From Datnioides undecimradiatus (Eukaryota; Chordata; Actinopteri; Lobotiformes; Datnioididae): 64,000 nt of DNA. A model generated the notes under the pieces. The model was given only the letters and a program-made list of their open reading frames with translations. It did not search any database and was not told the origin of the DNA. This document shows, in pieces, positions 13,250 through 26,930 of the stretch (within the stretch, counting starts at the first letter, position 1; each line of letters begins with the position of its first letter). Position numbers and translations under genes: made by a program. Location of the stretch: positions 3,314,001 to 3,378,000 of the forward strand of contig WARS01000031.1 in NCBI GenBank assembly GCA_008933995.1, given 5' to 3'.

Positions 13250-14560
13250 CATTTCAAAGCGGACTGTATCGGACGGCGCTCGGCATTGTTTGATACTGTT
13301 GTTGTGACTACACCTGCTCTGTATTGTCCGCTTCTCCGGCTGCTGCATGTGAAACTCAGCCTCGCCATAGGATCATAACAAACAGAGTCCACCGAGCAAG
13401 CACAGATAAACACAGAGGGGGACATCGCGCGCACACACGCTCACCCACAGAGCAGCACGCGCGGCTGCACAGAAAGCCACAGCGCAACCCTCTCGTCCCT
13501 GGCTGAATGCCTGCTGTGTGTGGACACCACCGGCGTGAATATGTAACAGTTGTTGAAGGCAAAGAGAGATGGAGGCGGCCGACTTCCGCCAACAGCTGCT
13601 CAGCTTCAACTTCGCACGAGACACGGGCAAAGGCGAGAGAGGGGGGAGCTTTTCATGACAACAAAGCTAAGAGGCTAATTTTAAAGCTGTTTTCACTCCA
13701 CATGAAGAGACACATCACCTTTGCCACTCTTTTCACGCACGCACCAACACATGCTCCCATCCTCACGCGCACCTCCTCCTCCTCCTCTCTACTCACCACA
13801 GCTGTCTCTTAGTGGGGAGGCAGTCTTTGTTGGAGGCTGTCACTCCCATGGCCATCTGCATCACCGTGATATATTTCTGGTACTTCATTTTGTCCTCTTT
13901 TACTACTGCTACTACTACTACTACTACTATTACTACTACTTCCACTGCTACTTCTACTTCTAGGAATCCGCGCGCCACAAAAGCGACACAGGTGAGCGTG
14001 CATTCAAAGATCTGTTATTGTCCCCCAGCACACGCGGCATCTTCAGTATCAAAAACGCCATTTCCACGTCTGGAGGACCGCTGACAGGGAAAATGTTTCC
14101 CGAGGAGCTCAACGAAAGGTACCACGCCGCCGCGACCCATGTCTCTAATCTCATTAGAGCTCAGAATAGATTGGCTAATCCATTCAATTTTAGTCAGGAC
14201 CGGGTCATTGTTGTGGTTCGCCACGTAGCGGCCACTTTTTTTCTGTTTTCCCTGTTTTTTGTTGTTGTCTCTGTTGAGTAAAAGAGTCAAAAGTGAGAGA
14301 CAAACAAGAGTCAGAGATAGGATGCAGCGGCGGTGGCACCCAAACGTCTGCGAGGTAGGAAAGAGAGTGCGCGTGTCCAACGAGAGAGAGGGAGAGAGGA
14401 GGGGAGTGACAGAGGGAGGGGGGAGGAGGAGGAGGCGGGAGAGGAGAGGAGGAGGAAGAGCGAGGCAGCGATGTAATGGCTTAAGAGAGGGGATCCTACT
14501 ACTGCTGAGTAATAGCTCAGTTGTTGTAAATGTGGATGCAAATTCGTAGTTTTGAGTGAG
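13250..14560. promoter_or_regulatory. CpG-rich block, candidate promoter / 5' UTR
   Basis: This is the only extended stretch in the left half that is GC-rich with frequent CG dinucleotides, for example around 13424-13465 and 13575-13640. It also carries purine-rich GAGAGG tracts at 14385-14465, typical of vertebrate 5' UTRs. A good plus-strand donor context (CACAG|GTGAGC) sits at 13990/13991, and an ATG in fair context lies at 13569 (+) with a 29-codon reading frame. No reading frame is recognisable as a protein. It may be the promoter of the minus-strand gene whose exon lies at 1786-1999 or of an unseen transcript, possibly bidirectional. Confidence 0.45.
13901..13963. repeat. (CTA/TAC)n trinucleotide microsatellite
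   Basis: Imperfect tandem CTA/TAC units run for about 60 nt inside the CpG-rich block. Open reading frames across it (poly-Tyr, poly-Thr or poly-Ser) are artefacts of the repeat. Confidence 0.85.
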
Positions 14561-17500
14561 TTTTGGGTGTCATTCTCTCAGGATTGGTCCTTGAGGAACA
14601 ATCAAAACATCAGAGTTTAGCTCGTTACAAAACATTTATGTGATACATTTTTATTAAAAAGTTCAGAGACGATGGAGTGGAGCAAAGCAGCAGTAAAACC
14701 ACAGCACCCAACAACATTTCAGTACCAGTTCTGAGGTTTTAACAAAATTAAAGATGTCAACCCAAAACCTTACCTAGCCTGCAAGAGGAAACAATATAAC
14801 AACACACACAATATGTGTTCCTGTTCCTATTATGTTTTTTCTCCCTTTTGCTGATTCAATTTGGTGCGTTTAGCTTTTTGTACATTTATACTGCACATGT
14901 AGCTTGTAAATTATCTAACATACAGGTCACTAAATGCCTGTGATTTGGAGTATTGTAATTTGGAACATTATAATTAGTATCTCACCTTCATCATGTGTTG
15001 CATGATTGAGATTTTGCTGAATTTTAATATGTACATCTATTTTGTTTTACAGTATATATATATATATAAGTAGTTTGTAGGATCTGTTAGAGATAAAGAG
15101 GCCAGGCAGATATGTTTTGTTATTGTTTAGAAACTCTCTGTAACATAGTCTGTCCACCAGAGAGAACTGAAAAGTTTACTTTTAACTGTAATGTGTGCGA
15201 CTCAAAAAATCTTTTAGAATCAATTATTTATGCATAAATTTTATGTAAGCTAAAGGCTGTAGGTTTGTGTCTAAACTGAATATCTACCAGTATGTTATTA
15301 TGATTTTTCTTTGACCTCTCAAATATCTTTGTCTTTAAAATGTAGTAGCCTGTTGGTTGGGTCACATAATACTCATTTGTACATCAAGCATCTTGGCACA
15401 AATGTTTCTGTGAGCTAAATAAAAATCTCATCTTATCTGTCTTCATGCAAAAACAACAGGGTTGTTTTCATCTCATATAACTAGTGACCTTGTTGCTTAA
15501 ATCTCAATCTGCTTAAGTAGCCACACAGTCTCGCTCTTCAGGTTTGACTGAACAAGGAGGCGAGTCAACATGATCTTATTGGCGGCTCAGTGAAACTGAG
15601 CCAAGCAAAGCTAATTAAGAAACTGCTCCGAAAGGATAAAAGCAACAGTAAAAACAATCCATTTAATTCACCTTGTTCATGTCGTTTTTATATACTTTCA
15701 ATGTGGTTGACAAAGTATAAATGCATGAAATGTTTGCTAGCACCTTCAGTAATGAGCCTAAACAATATTATGTATATGCAGGGGTTTTTAAGTTAAGTGA
15801 GAGACAGGTAAGCCCTCTAATGTTATTGTTATATGTTTATTGGTTTCAACATGTGCCATCTCTTACTGCCTGCCCCCAGAGTGACGCAAGGTTCAGGTTT
15901 CTTTACTCACCCTTGAGGGGCTGATTGTTCGCAGAGCCTCTGATGATGCTAATCAATTCAGTGATTGATTCAGTGTCAAGTTTTAATGCCTAGTAAACAT
16001 GAGTCTTTAGTGAGTCTTCAAGGACGAGTGGAGCATCAGAAGAGTCCATGTGGACAGGATCTAAGTTAAAGTGACTCCCAGTGTGCTGGTATGTTTATGT
16101 CTGCTTGACGTTTGTCAATGAGTCAAAACAGTGTTTCTTTAGGACTGGAGAGTGATTAGGAGGAGTATTATGTAACCATGAAGACTGTACACAGACTCCT
16201 GCTGTATAAACCCCTTGGGCAGGACCATTAACCTTTAAACAAGCTGGCAGTGAAGCTGGAGAGCATCCCACATTTTTTACAATGAAGCAGCACCATGAGG
16301 TGAGATAGCACATCGCTGTCACTGTATTTACATATTTGTTCAGACTAATAAACAGAATGAAGGAAGGGAGGGCTGCAGTGCATAAACCACAGTCATCTTG
16401 AGATGGCCCATGCACCGGAAAACGTAAATCTAGATATAAACTCCATCAGGGATGAAAAACATGACAATAAAATTCCCAAGGAGAAAAGTCAGACAGCCAG
16501 TGTGAAGGCAGGTAACTCCTGTTGGATGGGGCAAGCTGGTGAGCAGCTGGTGGGGAAGGTCAGAAGGAAACTGCTGTTATCAGCACTGCTTGATATTGGC
16601 AACAATGAAAACGACAGAAAAATTCACCAAACGAATCCAAGCACAGCCCACCTCGCCTTTCCTCCAACTCCTCTCATGTTTGTTTACAGTTCTTGGACTT
16701 GGAAAGAGGATTAAATAAACACACACACACACACACGCACAGGCACAGGCACACCAGTGGCCTGAAGGAGACCAAGGATGGTGAGGTCACCACAGCAGCA
16801 ATATGGTCTTCAGCCAGAAGGACAGCAGCAACTGTGAATGACGCACAGCCCTCAGCACACTGTCGATATTCTTTTTAATCTCTGTTAATGAATACAATTT
16901 AGCTGGTTATACTACTGGTTTTCAAATGGACTCCATTAGGCCTGATACTCAGATAGATTCTCTGTGTCTCCAAAATAACTAACTATTCCTATAAACTGCT
17001 CAGTATGTAACAAATACCACCTTTTTTGTGATAATCCATAGCATAAGGTTTGCTGAAAGGTTCACTTGTTTCTCATTTGCTTCAGAGTGAATCTTTAAAC
17101 TTCACACGTGCTTAATAAAACTACACCAGGAGTCTATTTCATCGTCTTTGTAGTCACAGATATAAATGGCTAACTCAAAACCCAGCTGTCACCGTTGTGA
17201 CATTATGGCGTGGCCGAGATGGAGAAGAATACTGGATTGGTTTAAGAGTGAGATTTCCCTCAGGAGCAGCAACCATCCAAATGTGTTGATCCCCCCCCCA
17301 CCATAAATTACACTATCCCCTGGCCCCTGGCCACGATTAATCACATGACCACAGCAGCCAGATTAAATCTGTAGCCTTGGACTGTTCTCCTGTTCGCTCT
17401 CTCTCTGCCTCTCGTTCATGCACTAGGCCCACAAATAATCAACAAGCACGCGGGACTCAGCATATAGTAACACACGTACTGATTACACCTCAATGTGTCA

Positions 17501-20500
17501 TCAGAGGAATTAGTCACTGTGTGCATGGTGTATGTCATCATCCACCTGTTATGTGTTAGCACTTGTACAGTTATCATAGCCATCCTGACTGCTGTCTGTA
17601 GGCCACAGCTCTCCATCTTTGTGCAGCCTGGAGGCTGTATGCATCCTGTAACTCAACACTCCACTGCAGAGCTTTAATTTCTCACTGCCAGACCTGCATC
17701 GCCACGGAGACATGGTTTCTGGGCTTGGCTTAGGTGTCCCTGACATATGATATGCTTTCATATTCAAAAACAAACGATGCAAGTTGAGCAGGTAAAGAGT
17801 CTTTTAGGTGAGGCAATATTAACTAGCAACTATTTTGAAGATCAACCAGTCATTTAAGTACATTTTCAAGCATGAATTACAAACAATTTGATGGATCAAG
17901 CTACTTAAATTTTTTGCTTTTCCAGGTGTTATGTGTAAAGACATTACTTTAGGAAATTATTATGTTTTTCACTATTTTTTCATGTTTTGTAGAACATTTA
18001 TAATTGATTTAATCAAGAAAATAAATGAATTGATAAAAAACCAATTGTTTGTTGCAGCCATTAAAAATATGATAATTATAAATGCAAGATTATAAATTCA
18101 ATTCAAGTCACTTGATATGATTTTCCTCTTAGCATTAAAATTACTGTCCTTAACAAAGAAAGCAAACTTTTCTTCTTTATAATAATGATATAATGAAATA
18201 TAATAAAATACATGCTGGTAGCTGTTAGGTCAGATGTGTTTCCTAACATCATGCTTGCCTTTCATTTAGACAAACATGGAAGGCGCAGCATTATCACATG
18301 GAAAGTGTTGCTAAAATGGGATACTGAATTAAATAATATAAGCAGTGGCAGAATGTCACTATGGAGAACATCCTTTTTTAATATGCATTGTAAATGGTGA
18401 GCTAAAATTAGACCTTAGATGGCACTGGGTCCATTTCCAAACTGATTAAGGATGCAAGACCATTTAATGGTATAACTCTGTGGTGGTATAATGCTATTAT
18501 GGCAGTTATAGTTATTTTTATTTTATTAATTTGTTTAGACAAGACAGTGCCATGAAGGAAAGCAACAGATGTAATGTATGTAGGGGGTCTAGCTAAAGCT
18601 AATTTGCAGTGCCTGTCCCTGGTTTATATGCTGGATCGGGGGAATATATAAAGACCAATTGCTGACAAAAACAAAGTACATGTCTGCACTGCAATGTATA
18701 GTGGAAAAGAGCTATAACTAACAGCAGTATCTGCACGATAAAACCCCACTGGTGACGTATGTGAGACTTGCCAGAGAGCAGTGATGTGATAAGAAGGCGC
18801 ACATGGACTGCCAGACATGGAAGCTGCAGAGGATGCACAAAGCATATGAATCAACCGAGGGTAATGCAATATGTAAATGAAACAGTTGTTGAAGTGAATT
18901 TGCCTGCTGTTGTTGCATGTGAAATGTACAGGGCATGACTCGGTGATAGTACACACACACACGCTATATTGTTTTTCCCTCAGTCTACTTCTGAGAGCCT
19001 ACTTGGGCTTTTTCTCAGGTCAAAAGCCACAGAGAGGAGGATAACAACCGGGATAAAAAACAGTTTTTAGTGGCGTCCTTGTTAACCCCAAAGCCCCTGT
19101 ATTTGTTGCTAAGTAACAGGTGGAAGCAGGTTTTAAAAAAGTCAGCATTACACAGATTTAGGGAAAAGCATGGAGGTGGAAAGGTGTTAGAGGAGGCTGA
19201 GCGGAAGGCAAACACAGGCAGAGGCTGGGAATGAATGCCAGGAGTCCTGGATACTAAATGACTGCTGTTGCTGTGCGGACAGTGATTTATGGTTCAGCTT
19301 CAGGGGTGTGGGGGTGTAAGGAAAACAAGGACAGTTCCACATGAAGAGGGATATACATGTAAACAGATATTCTGCCTGACAATTGTAGAGAAAACTGATT
19401 TTTGGTGTTAACTTTGTGTGCGGGTCTATGTATCACAACGTGTTTATAGACAGTAGAGAGTATTACCTGATAGTAAAGCGAAGCTTTGTGCTCCTGTGCC
19501 TCTAGTCAGCAGGGTGTGACACCAGCAGCTTCCTCCCCTCCTGCCCTCCCACTGTCACATTTATTAACAGTCTGCCAGGTGTAGACTTTCTCTCCTAAGT
19601 GTCCCACTGTAGCCGCGGATTTGCTGAGGTAAGTGATGAACAGAGGCACAAAGAGCATGTGGGAGGGAGCAGCTCTCCCTCCTGTTAAAAAAGCATTGTT
19701 TACATGTAACACACAGCAGCAATATACACTGTTTACCACACCACAATACAAAGCACTTAAGTGTCTGGTGGTCTGCCCTGCTGCTGACATCTGTAGCTGT
19801 AATGATACAACGTAGCTGTATTTCAGTCTGCCATCCGGAGATTGGGCATTTTCTTTCCTATGTTACACAGAAAATGAATGCAGAGCTGCATGAGCTGAGC
19901 GTATGCTTCAAACTTAGCAGATCTTGTTGTCTTTGGTACAAGTCTGCCTAGCTCTTTCTCCCTGTTTGCAATCTTTATGCTAAGCTAAGTTAACTCATTC
20001 CTGGCTTGACAGTATCTTAATATTTAATGGACATATATGTGAGCAATACTGGATATATAATGTTTGGAAAATCACAAAAGTGTTAAAGTGAATTAAATTC
20101 TAAATAGTGCTACTATCCTATAAGACATCACAGTGGGGGGTAATAGCAAAATAAAAAGTGTACTGGTGTATTTGTTTGACATATGCAATCGAAATATTCA
20201 CTGACAGTGTGTATATCAAGCAAAAATCATTCATGATTTAAATTTGACCAACGTTCCCCCTGAAGTCACTGTTCTCTGGAAGGCCTGTTATGAAACCTTG
20301 TAAAGAACGATGTGCTCTGTGTGCTTGATGTCCTCTGGATGTCCTCCACCAAAGTAGCCAACCTTCCCAAATTTCATTTTTAAGTGATGATCATCCAGAT
20401 AGGTTTGAGTTTGATACAGATTTTGATGCTCTCTGCTGAACTTTGAGGTCTAGGGTGATAATGTGCAAATGTGCATGGGGAGCATCACAGACTCGCCTGG

Positions 20501-23500
20501 GTATCTGGTCACATAGCGGCATGTAACTTTGGTCCCACTGGTGATTGTGCAGTGTTAACTCCATATACGGATTACTTTATTGCTATCAGCTGCTTCCTAC
20601 TTATTATCATGCTGCATTTAGGAACAGCAGAAACAAACAGGAATTTTTTTACAGAACTTTGCAATGTTCAGTTCAGTTGGCACACAGGGATCTGGTCATA
20701 CTACTTTCTCTATTTATCAACTTCTGTCATGATTTGAAAGATAGAGTAGAGTAAGAATCACACTATAAAGTCAGGAGACCTCCTCATTTGGAAATAAATG
20801 TGCCGCTCTTGGGGGTGTACAGAAGATCTACACAGCATGAGAAAAAAGACAAGGACTATAGAATAAGTAATAGACGAGTCATGGGATAAGCTCCCCGGTC
20901 TTTAGTCAAAGCCCGCTTAGCTCAGCCTTCAAATAACACTCCTGTGGTATTAAACATTTGTTGAATGACTTGGCAAACGAGATGTTACAATCCATGGATT
21001 TCTGTTACTTAGTGAAGGTTGACGGAGCATACTGGGTTTTTTCAAGTGATGCCCTGTTTGACATTCCCACAGTCTCACACATACTCACCTGGGACAGCAA
21101 TGGTCCTCAGACTGAAGATATTAGATAATTCTTATATTTCTGGTGAATATATATCAGAAAACAGTTTGTCTTTAAATTATCATTGCTTTATATACTTTAT
21201 TATCCTGATTGCTTCTTTAGTGCATTTATAAATTCATGAACTTTCACGTTTCAACATAACACGTGAGTGAATTATATTTATGCGTTCAGTCGGCTGTGTG
21301 TGTATACAGTGCAGTGCTGTAGGTGCTGCCAGGCAGCCTCACATTTGTGTGCTGTGTAGGCTGTCGCTGTGCATCTTATCACCGCAATCTCAGCGAAGAG
21401 TGAAAATAGACTATTACACCATCTGTGTATGCATACATTCGTGAAAGCAATGCACATGAAGTAGCAATCTGCTGCTGTCAAAGTGTAATACTGCTTCAGC
21501 TGTAAATAAACAGATATCGTATAATATATTGTACTTCTCAGTATCTCTTTGTGTGGGTCTGAAATAAAGTGTGATTTATAAAAAGATTTAATGTAAACAA
21601 TATGGAAAAACACTTCAATTAATCTGTGCAGTAAACATTTATTGAGGTGATCTTTCGGTCAGGGACGTGAGATTTTACACATTTAAAGAAGGTCTCTGTG
21701 TGATAGCTTGCCTATTGTGGATGTGAAAAACAAAACTAAAATGGGAAGAAAATGGGCAAAAGCTCATCACAAATGTACAAACACAATGTTGCACTATAGA
21801 CAGAGATTAGTGATAGAGTAGCAATTAAAAAGTAATGAAGTTTATATTACAACAGTGATGTTTTGGGTATTTACTGTAAGAACCAAAAGCTACAAAAACA
21901 TGTTCATTGTCATTTCACTGTACATCAGTGCTCAAGAAGGATTTCTAAATCACCAGTGCAGACTTTCTATAATTAAAGTCTGAGTATTGATTCCCAATCT
22001 GATTACAGTCTCTTAAAGGTTAATCACTGGGTCACAGTCAAAACCCACTACGTTATTCATACCACAAAGTAGCTATTAACTGGAGTAGCCTTAAGATACA
22101 ACATTACAGCAGCAGAGTAAATTCTGAGGTACTGGCTTAAATGGGTGATTTAACTTGACTTTGACAAATAATGACATGATATTTTGATCTCGGTAAGCCT
22201 CTACAATATTTGACTCTTCTGATCAATGATTAGCCGGATCATCTGCAGAATAAATGCGTAAGGGTTTTGTGTTCTGCACAAATCCTGTGTGCTCTTGCAT
22301 CAGCCTTTGTTGTAATAGTTCCCTATGTAAAACTGATTTGTAAAGCAAAAAAACTGAGCAAACAGATAAAAACACTGCTGTGTATGTTATATTTGTTTTT
22401 CTCTTTAGAGTGAAAATATACAAAGCTTAGACAACATACCCACAGTTGTGCTTGATATTCTCAAGTAGTCATGGTCTGTGGTTTGGCAGCCAATTAACAG
22501 AGCGAACAGGGCAACCAAACCACAGCGAGGCCAGTCAGCTTTCATGTCAGAAATGAAACACGAGAAGGGAAAAGATCGGCCAGTCCTGTGAGAGTGCACT
22601 GGACAGGAGTGTGCCAGCCTCAGAGTCTCTGTGCCTCTACTGTATGTGCGTGCATCATGGAGTCCTTTGCTTTTTAACTGCTATGGCTGAACTCTGTGGT
22701 GCATTTCTTACATAACAACGCATAAACTTTAAAAACCACTTCTAAATACACACAGCTGATGTGCTTCAGAGAGCAACACACTCCTCCAGGAGCAGTCATC
22801 TTGGGCCATTGCGTGCAACAAGGCAACACGCAGACCAACATACACTAACAGCCCTGGCAGCCTTGCATCGGAACGTCTGAAGGTGGATAATGACAGATAT
22901 CGAGCGTTGGGCAAACACATCTTGCTCTTAAAATGACTCTTTGTGAAACAGAAGTGCTTTGTTCAGCTTTGTAACAAAGTAGATGTACATTTCTGGTCTT
23001 TCAAACTTTTACCTTTTTATATATACAGTATATGCAGTTCATTTCTCTTTGATCTGACGTTAGATGGGTCTCCAGGCCATGGTAAAGTGTATTCAATGCA
23101 TTTTGCTTTGGCCTGTCAAATTATTGAAACAGCCTGTATAACTAGACTTTGATGTGTACAGTACAGCACCCTCATTGGGGAAATCCTAATATTTCAAGGT
23201 CTGCTAAAAGTTTAACTTCCAGCTTTAAACTTTAGAACTGAGATTTCATACAGTATCCAGTTTACAAAATGCAGTTTACAAAACTTTGGGGTCTATACAT
23301 GCAGAATGAATGGCGTTAAAAACCCTATCCTGTTTCTAGGATGCTCGAAAAGTGCTATAATATGCAAAAATATTGAAAGGAAAATGATAAAGTGCACATA
23401 AGGGTGGGTGAGTGGGCGGAGTACATATATGTGTGTAAGAGAGAGAGAGAGAGAGAGGGAGATTCTGCTGCACTGAGCAGATTTGCAGGGCCAAGGTCAA

Positions 23501-25330
23501 GGTCACAGCAGGCATACATCCCGCCAGAGGCAGAGGTAACCTGAACCAACAACTGCAACACAAGAGACTCTCCAGCATGGGTGTGAAATAAAAAAAGGCT
23601 TGCCCTCGTGCTGGTGTGTATGGCAGTCTGTGAAAACAGCAAGATTCATGCGTGCAGAGAGATTTTATGTATACAGATTGAATTTATTATAGGTCATGTG
23701 ATGTTTTTCTCTTTTATCAGATTGAGATGGCAGAATTTCAATCTTTCCACATAACGATGTTGTTATCAGTATCTGACTCTGTGCCAAGCATTATCATAAT
23801 TAATCCATATGTCAATTAAGTTGGACATGAAATAACCATGATTAAACCTCAAATATATCACCCCTTTCAACTCAGCCTGCTCAGAGATAATCCATCTGAA
23901 CAACTTTAAGTTCCCCCTCAAGAGTAATGCACAGTAAAATTTCTGCGTACTCTTCGTGAACCTCCTAGATTGTTCCTTCGAGTACTTTCATCCATAAGGT
24001 AAAACCCTTCAGAGAGGCAAAAAGCAGTTTACTTTAACAGATTGGTCATAATAAACATTTTGGGGAATAAAGTGACCCAGAGAGGTAACAGAGAAGACAC
24101 ACACTGTGGGAAACAGAGTTCTCTCCTTCATACAGTGTCTCCTCCAAACTGTAACATGTCTCTCTAGCAAGGCGGATTTGGATTTCAGTAATCATGCTTG
24201 CTTCATGCTTTCTTGATATCATGAGCTGACTGGTAAATGGACCCCTGAGAGTCATTTATTCAACAAGCTTTGTAATAAATTGCAACCATTAAAGCATCTG
24301 GACATCTGTTTATCCATTTATCTTTCCATATATTTTCTCACCACAGAATACTTAGAGGGTGAAATCATTTCAACCAAAGATCTACTCTCAGAGCTCAAGT
24401 CTTGAGAGACTTGCATCCTGCTGAGGAGCATCAGATGATCAGATGATTATCAACAGGAGAACAGAGAAACTATGTAAAATGTGTGACAGATAATGACAAA
24501 TAGTAATGTATTGATAGTAATAATGATAGCATGTGGAGTTCAACCAGCACGTCTGTGTTACATTCTGGCTGCAACACACTTTTGCTCCATCCTCCATACC
24601 ATTCATACTCCAGCAGTAGTAGAGCATTTCACCTACTAGACGTTGCTGACTTGCTCAGATTTTCCTGATTTTGCTCATTTTACCTGATGGTCATACATCT
24701 ACAATAAGTAGCAATGCTGTTGAGTGGATACTCTGTGCTGTTTATGTGTCTGACCAGATCATCTGTTCTGTGCAAATTGATGCTGCTTCCGTTACAAAAG
24801 GTTTTTTTGTATATGTTTAAATAATATGCACTGACAAACAAAAAAAATCTCGTACATCCATTAAATTAGAACTTTTTTTGACCTTGAACTACAGACTTTG
24901 TCTGACATAAGACAGCCAATGTTTGGTTTTCAGGCACTATTGAGTCAAGTAAAAGCTTTGAGAAACATCTCAGCGTCTGCCTGAGTCACCTTTGTCATCT
25001 AAGTTGGATTTTCGACTTGTTGACATGTTATTTACGGTAGAAGTCTGAAACTTGTAATCACAGTAACTATGTTGAGTTGAAGCCACAAGAAAACTACAGT
25101 ATATCAGGAAGGAGGAGGATAGTAAAGGAACATACTGAGAGAGACACTGACTGACACCCCCAGCTTATACAGTGTATAAGTGAGAGGTCTGTCAGCCATC
25201 TCACTGATAGACTTCCTGACAACCTCAACACACAGAACCAGGCAACACTAATGGAGTGTCAATGCTCTTTTCCATCGCTTATGTAAAAGCTCCTGAGATA
25301 CCTGGAAGTCAGAGTAGCTGCTGGTTAAGA
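14561..25330. other. Intergenic or intronic stretch without a recognised gene
   Basis: AT-rich sequence in which I see no supportable exon. It contains a (TA)n tract at 15053-15068, a (CA)n tract at 16719-16736, a MITE-like fragment at 17960-18060 and a (GA)n tract at 23438-23458. Reading frames of 60-110 codons occur on both strands but lack splice context, codon character or any recognisable domain. Confidence 0.5.
17960..18060 (-). repeat. MITE-like repeat fragment
   Basis: On the minus strand it starts GGCTGCAACAAACAATTGGT and continues with 'attgatt' motifs to '...atgaaaaaatagtgaaaaaca'. It has the same layout as the copy at 3300-3490, but shorter and more diverged. Confidence 0.45.
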
Positions 25331-25334
25331 CTGT

Positions 25335-25745
25335 TCACCTTTCTTGCAGTAAAGGACCCCCGTCTCAGATGTGGAGGTGTCATTTCTCATCCTGACAGCA
25401 TCACCCTCAGAGGCAAACAAACCTCATGAATATACTGGAGATTACAGTCAAGTAAAAACAACATCATCCACAAATAGTAGAGATGCCACCATAATGTCAC
25501 CTATCTGCAGACGTCGATTGAGCCCTCTTGTCAAGACAATCCTGCCTATCTTGGATGTGTTTGACTTCATGCGAAGAAAGCCAACATGGCTGTCACTCAG
25601 TGTGAGCAGATCTGAAATGACTTGAGTACTCAGCGGTATCTCCCACAAGCTGTCGTTGGAAACAGCTTTGTAAATGCTCTCTAAATCCACAAAACACATG
25701 TATAGTAGATTAGAAAATTCCTGAACGCATCACTCGTCAACTCCA
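25335..25745 (-). mobile_element. Decayed LINE reverse-transcriptase fragment
   Basis: The minus strand encodes pieces of a non-LTR retrotransposon reverse transcriptase. In order they are MCFVDLESIYKAV (the usual MCFVDLEKAFDRV catalytic block), SLWEIPL, a region corresponding to SHVGFLRM (usually SCVRI or similar), IGDIMVASLLFVDDVV (usual form ends LLFADDVV), and then, beyond in-frame stops, ASEGDAVRMRNDTSTSET, which corresponds to AECEAAGMRISTSKSE. The RQGCPLSP block between them is missing (deletion), FADD has become FVDD, and frame-breaking stops follow, so the copy is dead. Only about 400 bp of an element of several kb remains. Clade assignment within fish LINEs is uncertain. The similarity is from memory of the family consensus. 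Confidence 0.78.
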
Positions 25746-26559
25746 CCATAGATAACAAAGGATCCAACTAGATTTAAACACTCTCATCTCAATTAGTATT
25801 GAAAACGTTTCCTGCAGTTTTTCTTTTTTGTAACAATCCCCCCCCCCCAAAAAAAACCGTGAGAAAAACAAACAATGAGAGACGTCGTCACCTTAGTCCA
25901 GGAAAAAACTGTGGTCAGCTTATTTCAACACATTCTGGACTACACAAGTGATTCATTGAAAGGAAAAGTTTCATATCTCAGGAATTAAGCTTACCAAAGT
26001 GTTACAACCAGTTTTTGATGGGTTTATATGTAGGACTCATTGACTGGCAAACTCACTCGCTGTTAGCTTTATATTCACTATGCAGATATCAGACATCATA
26101 CAGATGTGATCGGTGACATACCTCATTAGGAAAGCAAACAAGTATTTTCCAAAATAAAATGTAATCCTTCTTCTTCTTCTAATTACTTTCATAAAAAGAG
26201 GGTGTAGAAATGAATTCACAGTATAATCAGTGATTAATTGAAGCCTCGACTCCTCTCAATTCCTGTTAAAAGAGTGGAATACCAACAAAACAATGGGTCG
26301 ACCTTAGTTACGCATAACAGCCTCTTTATCATAACTGAGGTCATCAGCAGAAAGTTAAAGTTTTGGAGTGATAGGTCAGTAATGAAATCATGAATGACCC
26401 CAGGTAAAATTGACGGGCCGTTTCACTCAGGGATTCTGACCGTGAAGTGACTCAAGTTGTATGTTCCTGCCCTACGGAGGCATGCAGAGAGCAACAGTCA
26501 GAAACACTTTAACCATATCCTCTGTGTAAAACTCCAGTCAGCCTGTTCCCGCCCCTCGT

Positions 26560-26930
26560 TGCCTCTTCGGGGAGATCTACATCTCTAACACAAACTGGCA
26601 GATTAGTCTCAACAGTTTAGAAATTGCCACAATAATGATTGCCTCAGCTTTCCTGCTATTTGGCCTTGGCAAGCGAGAGAAAACACATAAAAAAGCAGCC
26701 TTACACAAACCAGAGCATATTTTTACACTATTCCCACTTTGTTTTTTGAAGCTCTGGGCATTCCTTTTGCATATCACTATTAATGGTTGTCTAATGCTAT
26801 TCACTGTAGCTTTCGAGACAAATTATCTCCATCTTAATGTTTGTACCAGTTTCACACTAACAATCCAGAGAAGACAATTTAATTAATGACACGGTGGAGG
26901 CCTATTACCGAAGAGATACAGTTCAGATTA
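26560..26930. other. Candidate conserved non-coding element
   Basis: A complex, non-repetitive, moderately AT-rich stretch carrying several homeodomain-type ATTA/TAAT cores and a POU-like TTTGCATATCA at about 26766-26776. It ends in AATTTAATTAATGACA at about 26877-26892. No exon is evident. The call rests only on texture, since no alignment could be run. Confidence 0.22.

Noticed and set aside
13569-13658. Short plus-strand frame MEAADFRQQLLSFNFARDTG inside the CpG-rich block
   Set aside because: It closes after 29 codons with no usable donor inside and no recognised family, so it was mentioned only as part of the promoter block.
13721-14003. Frames with poly-Tyr, poly-Thr or poly-Ser on both strands
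   Set aside because: All come from the CTA/TAC trinucleotide repeat.
16403-16714. 103-codon plus-strand frame starting MAHAPENVNLDINS
   Set aside because: It has no homology that I recognise and no splice context, and no unusual base composition; a frame of this length is not rare in 64 kb.
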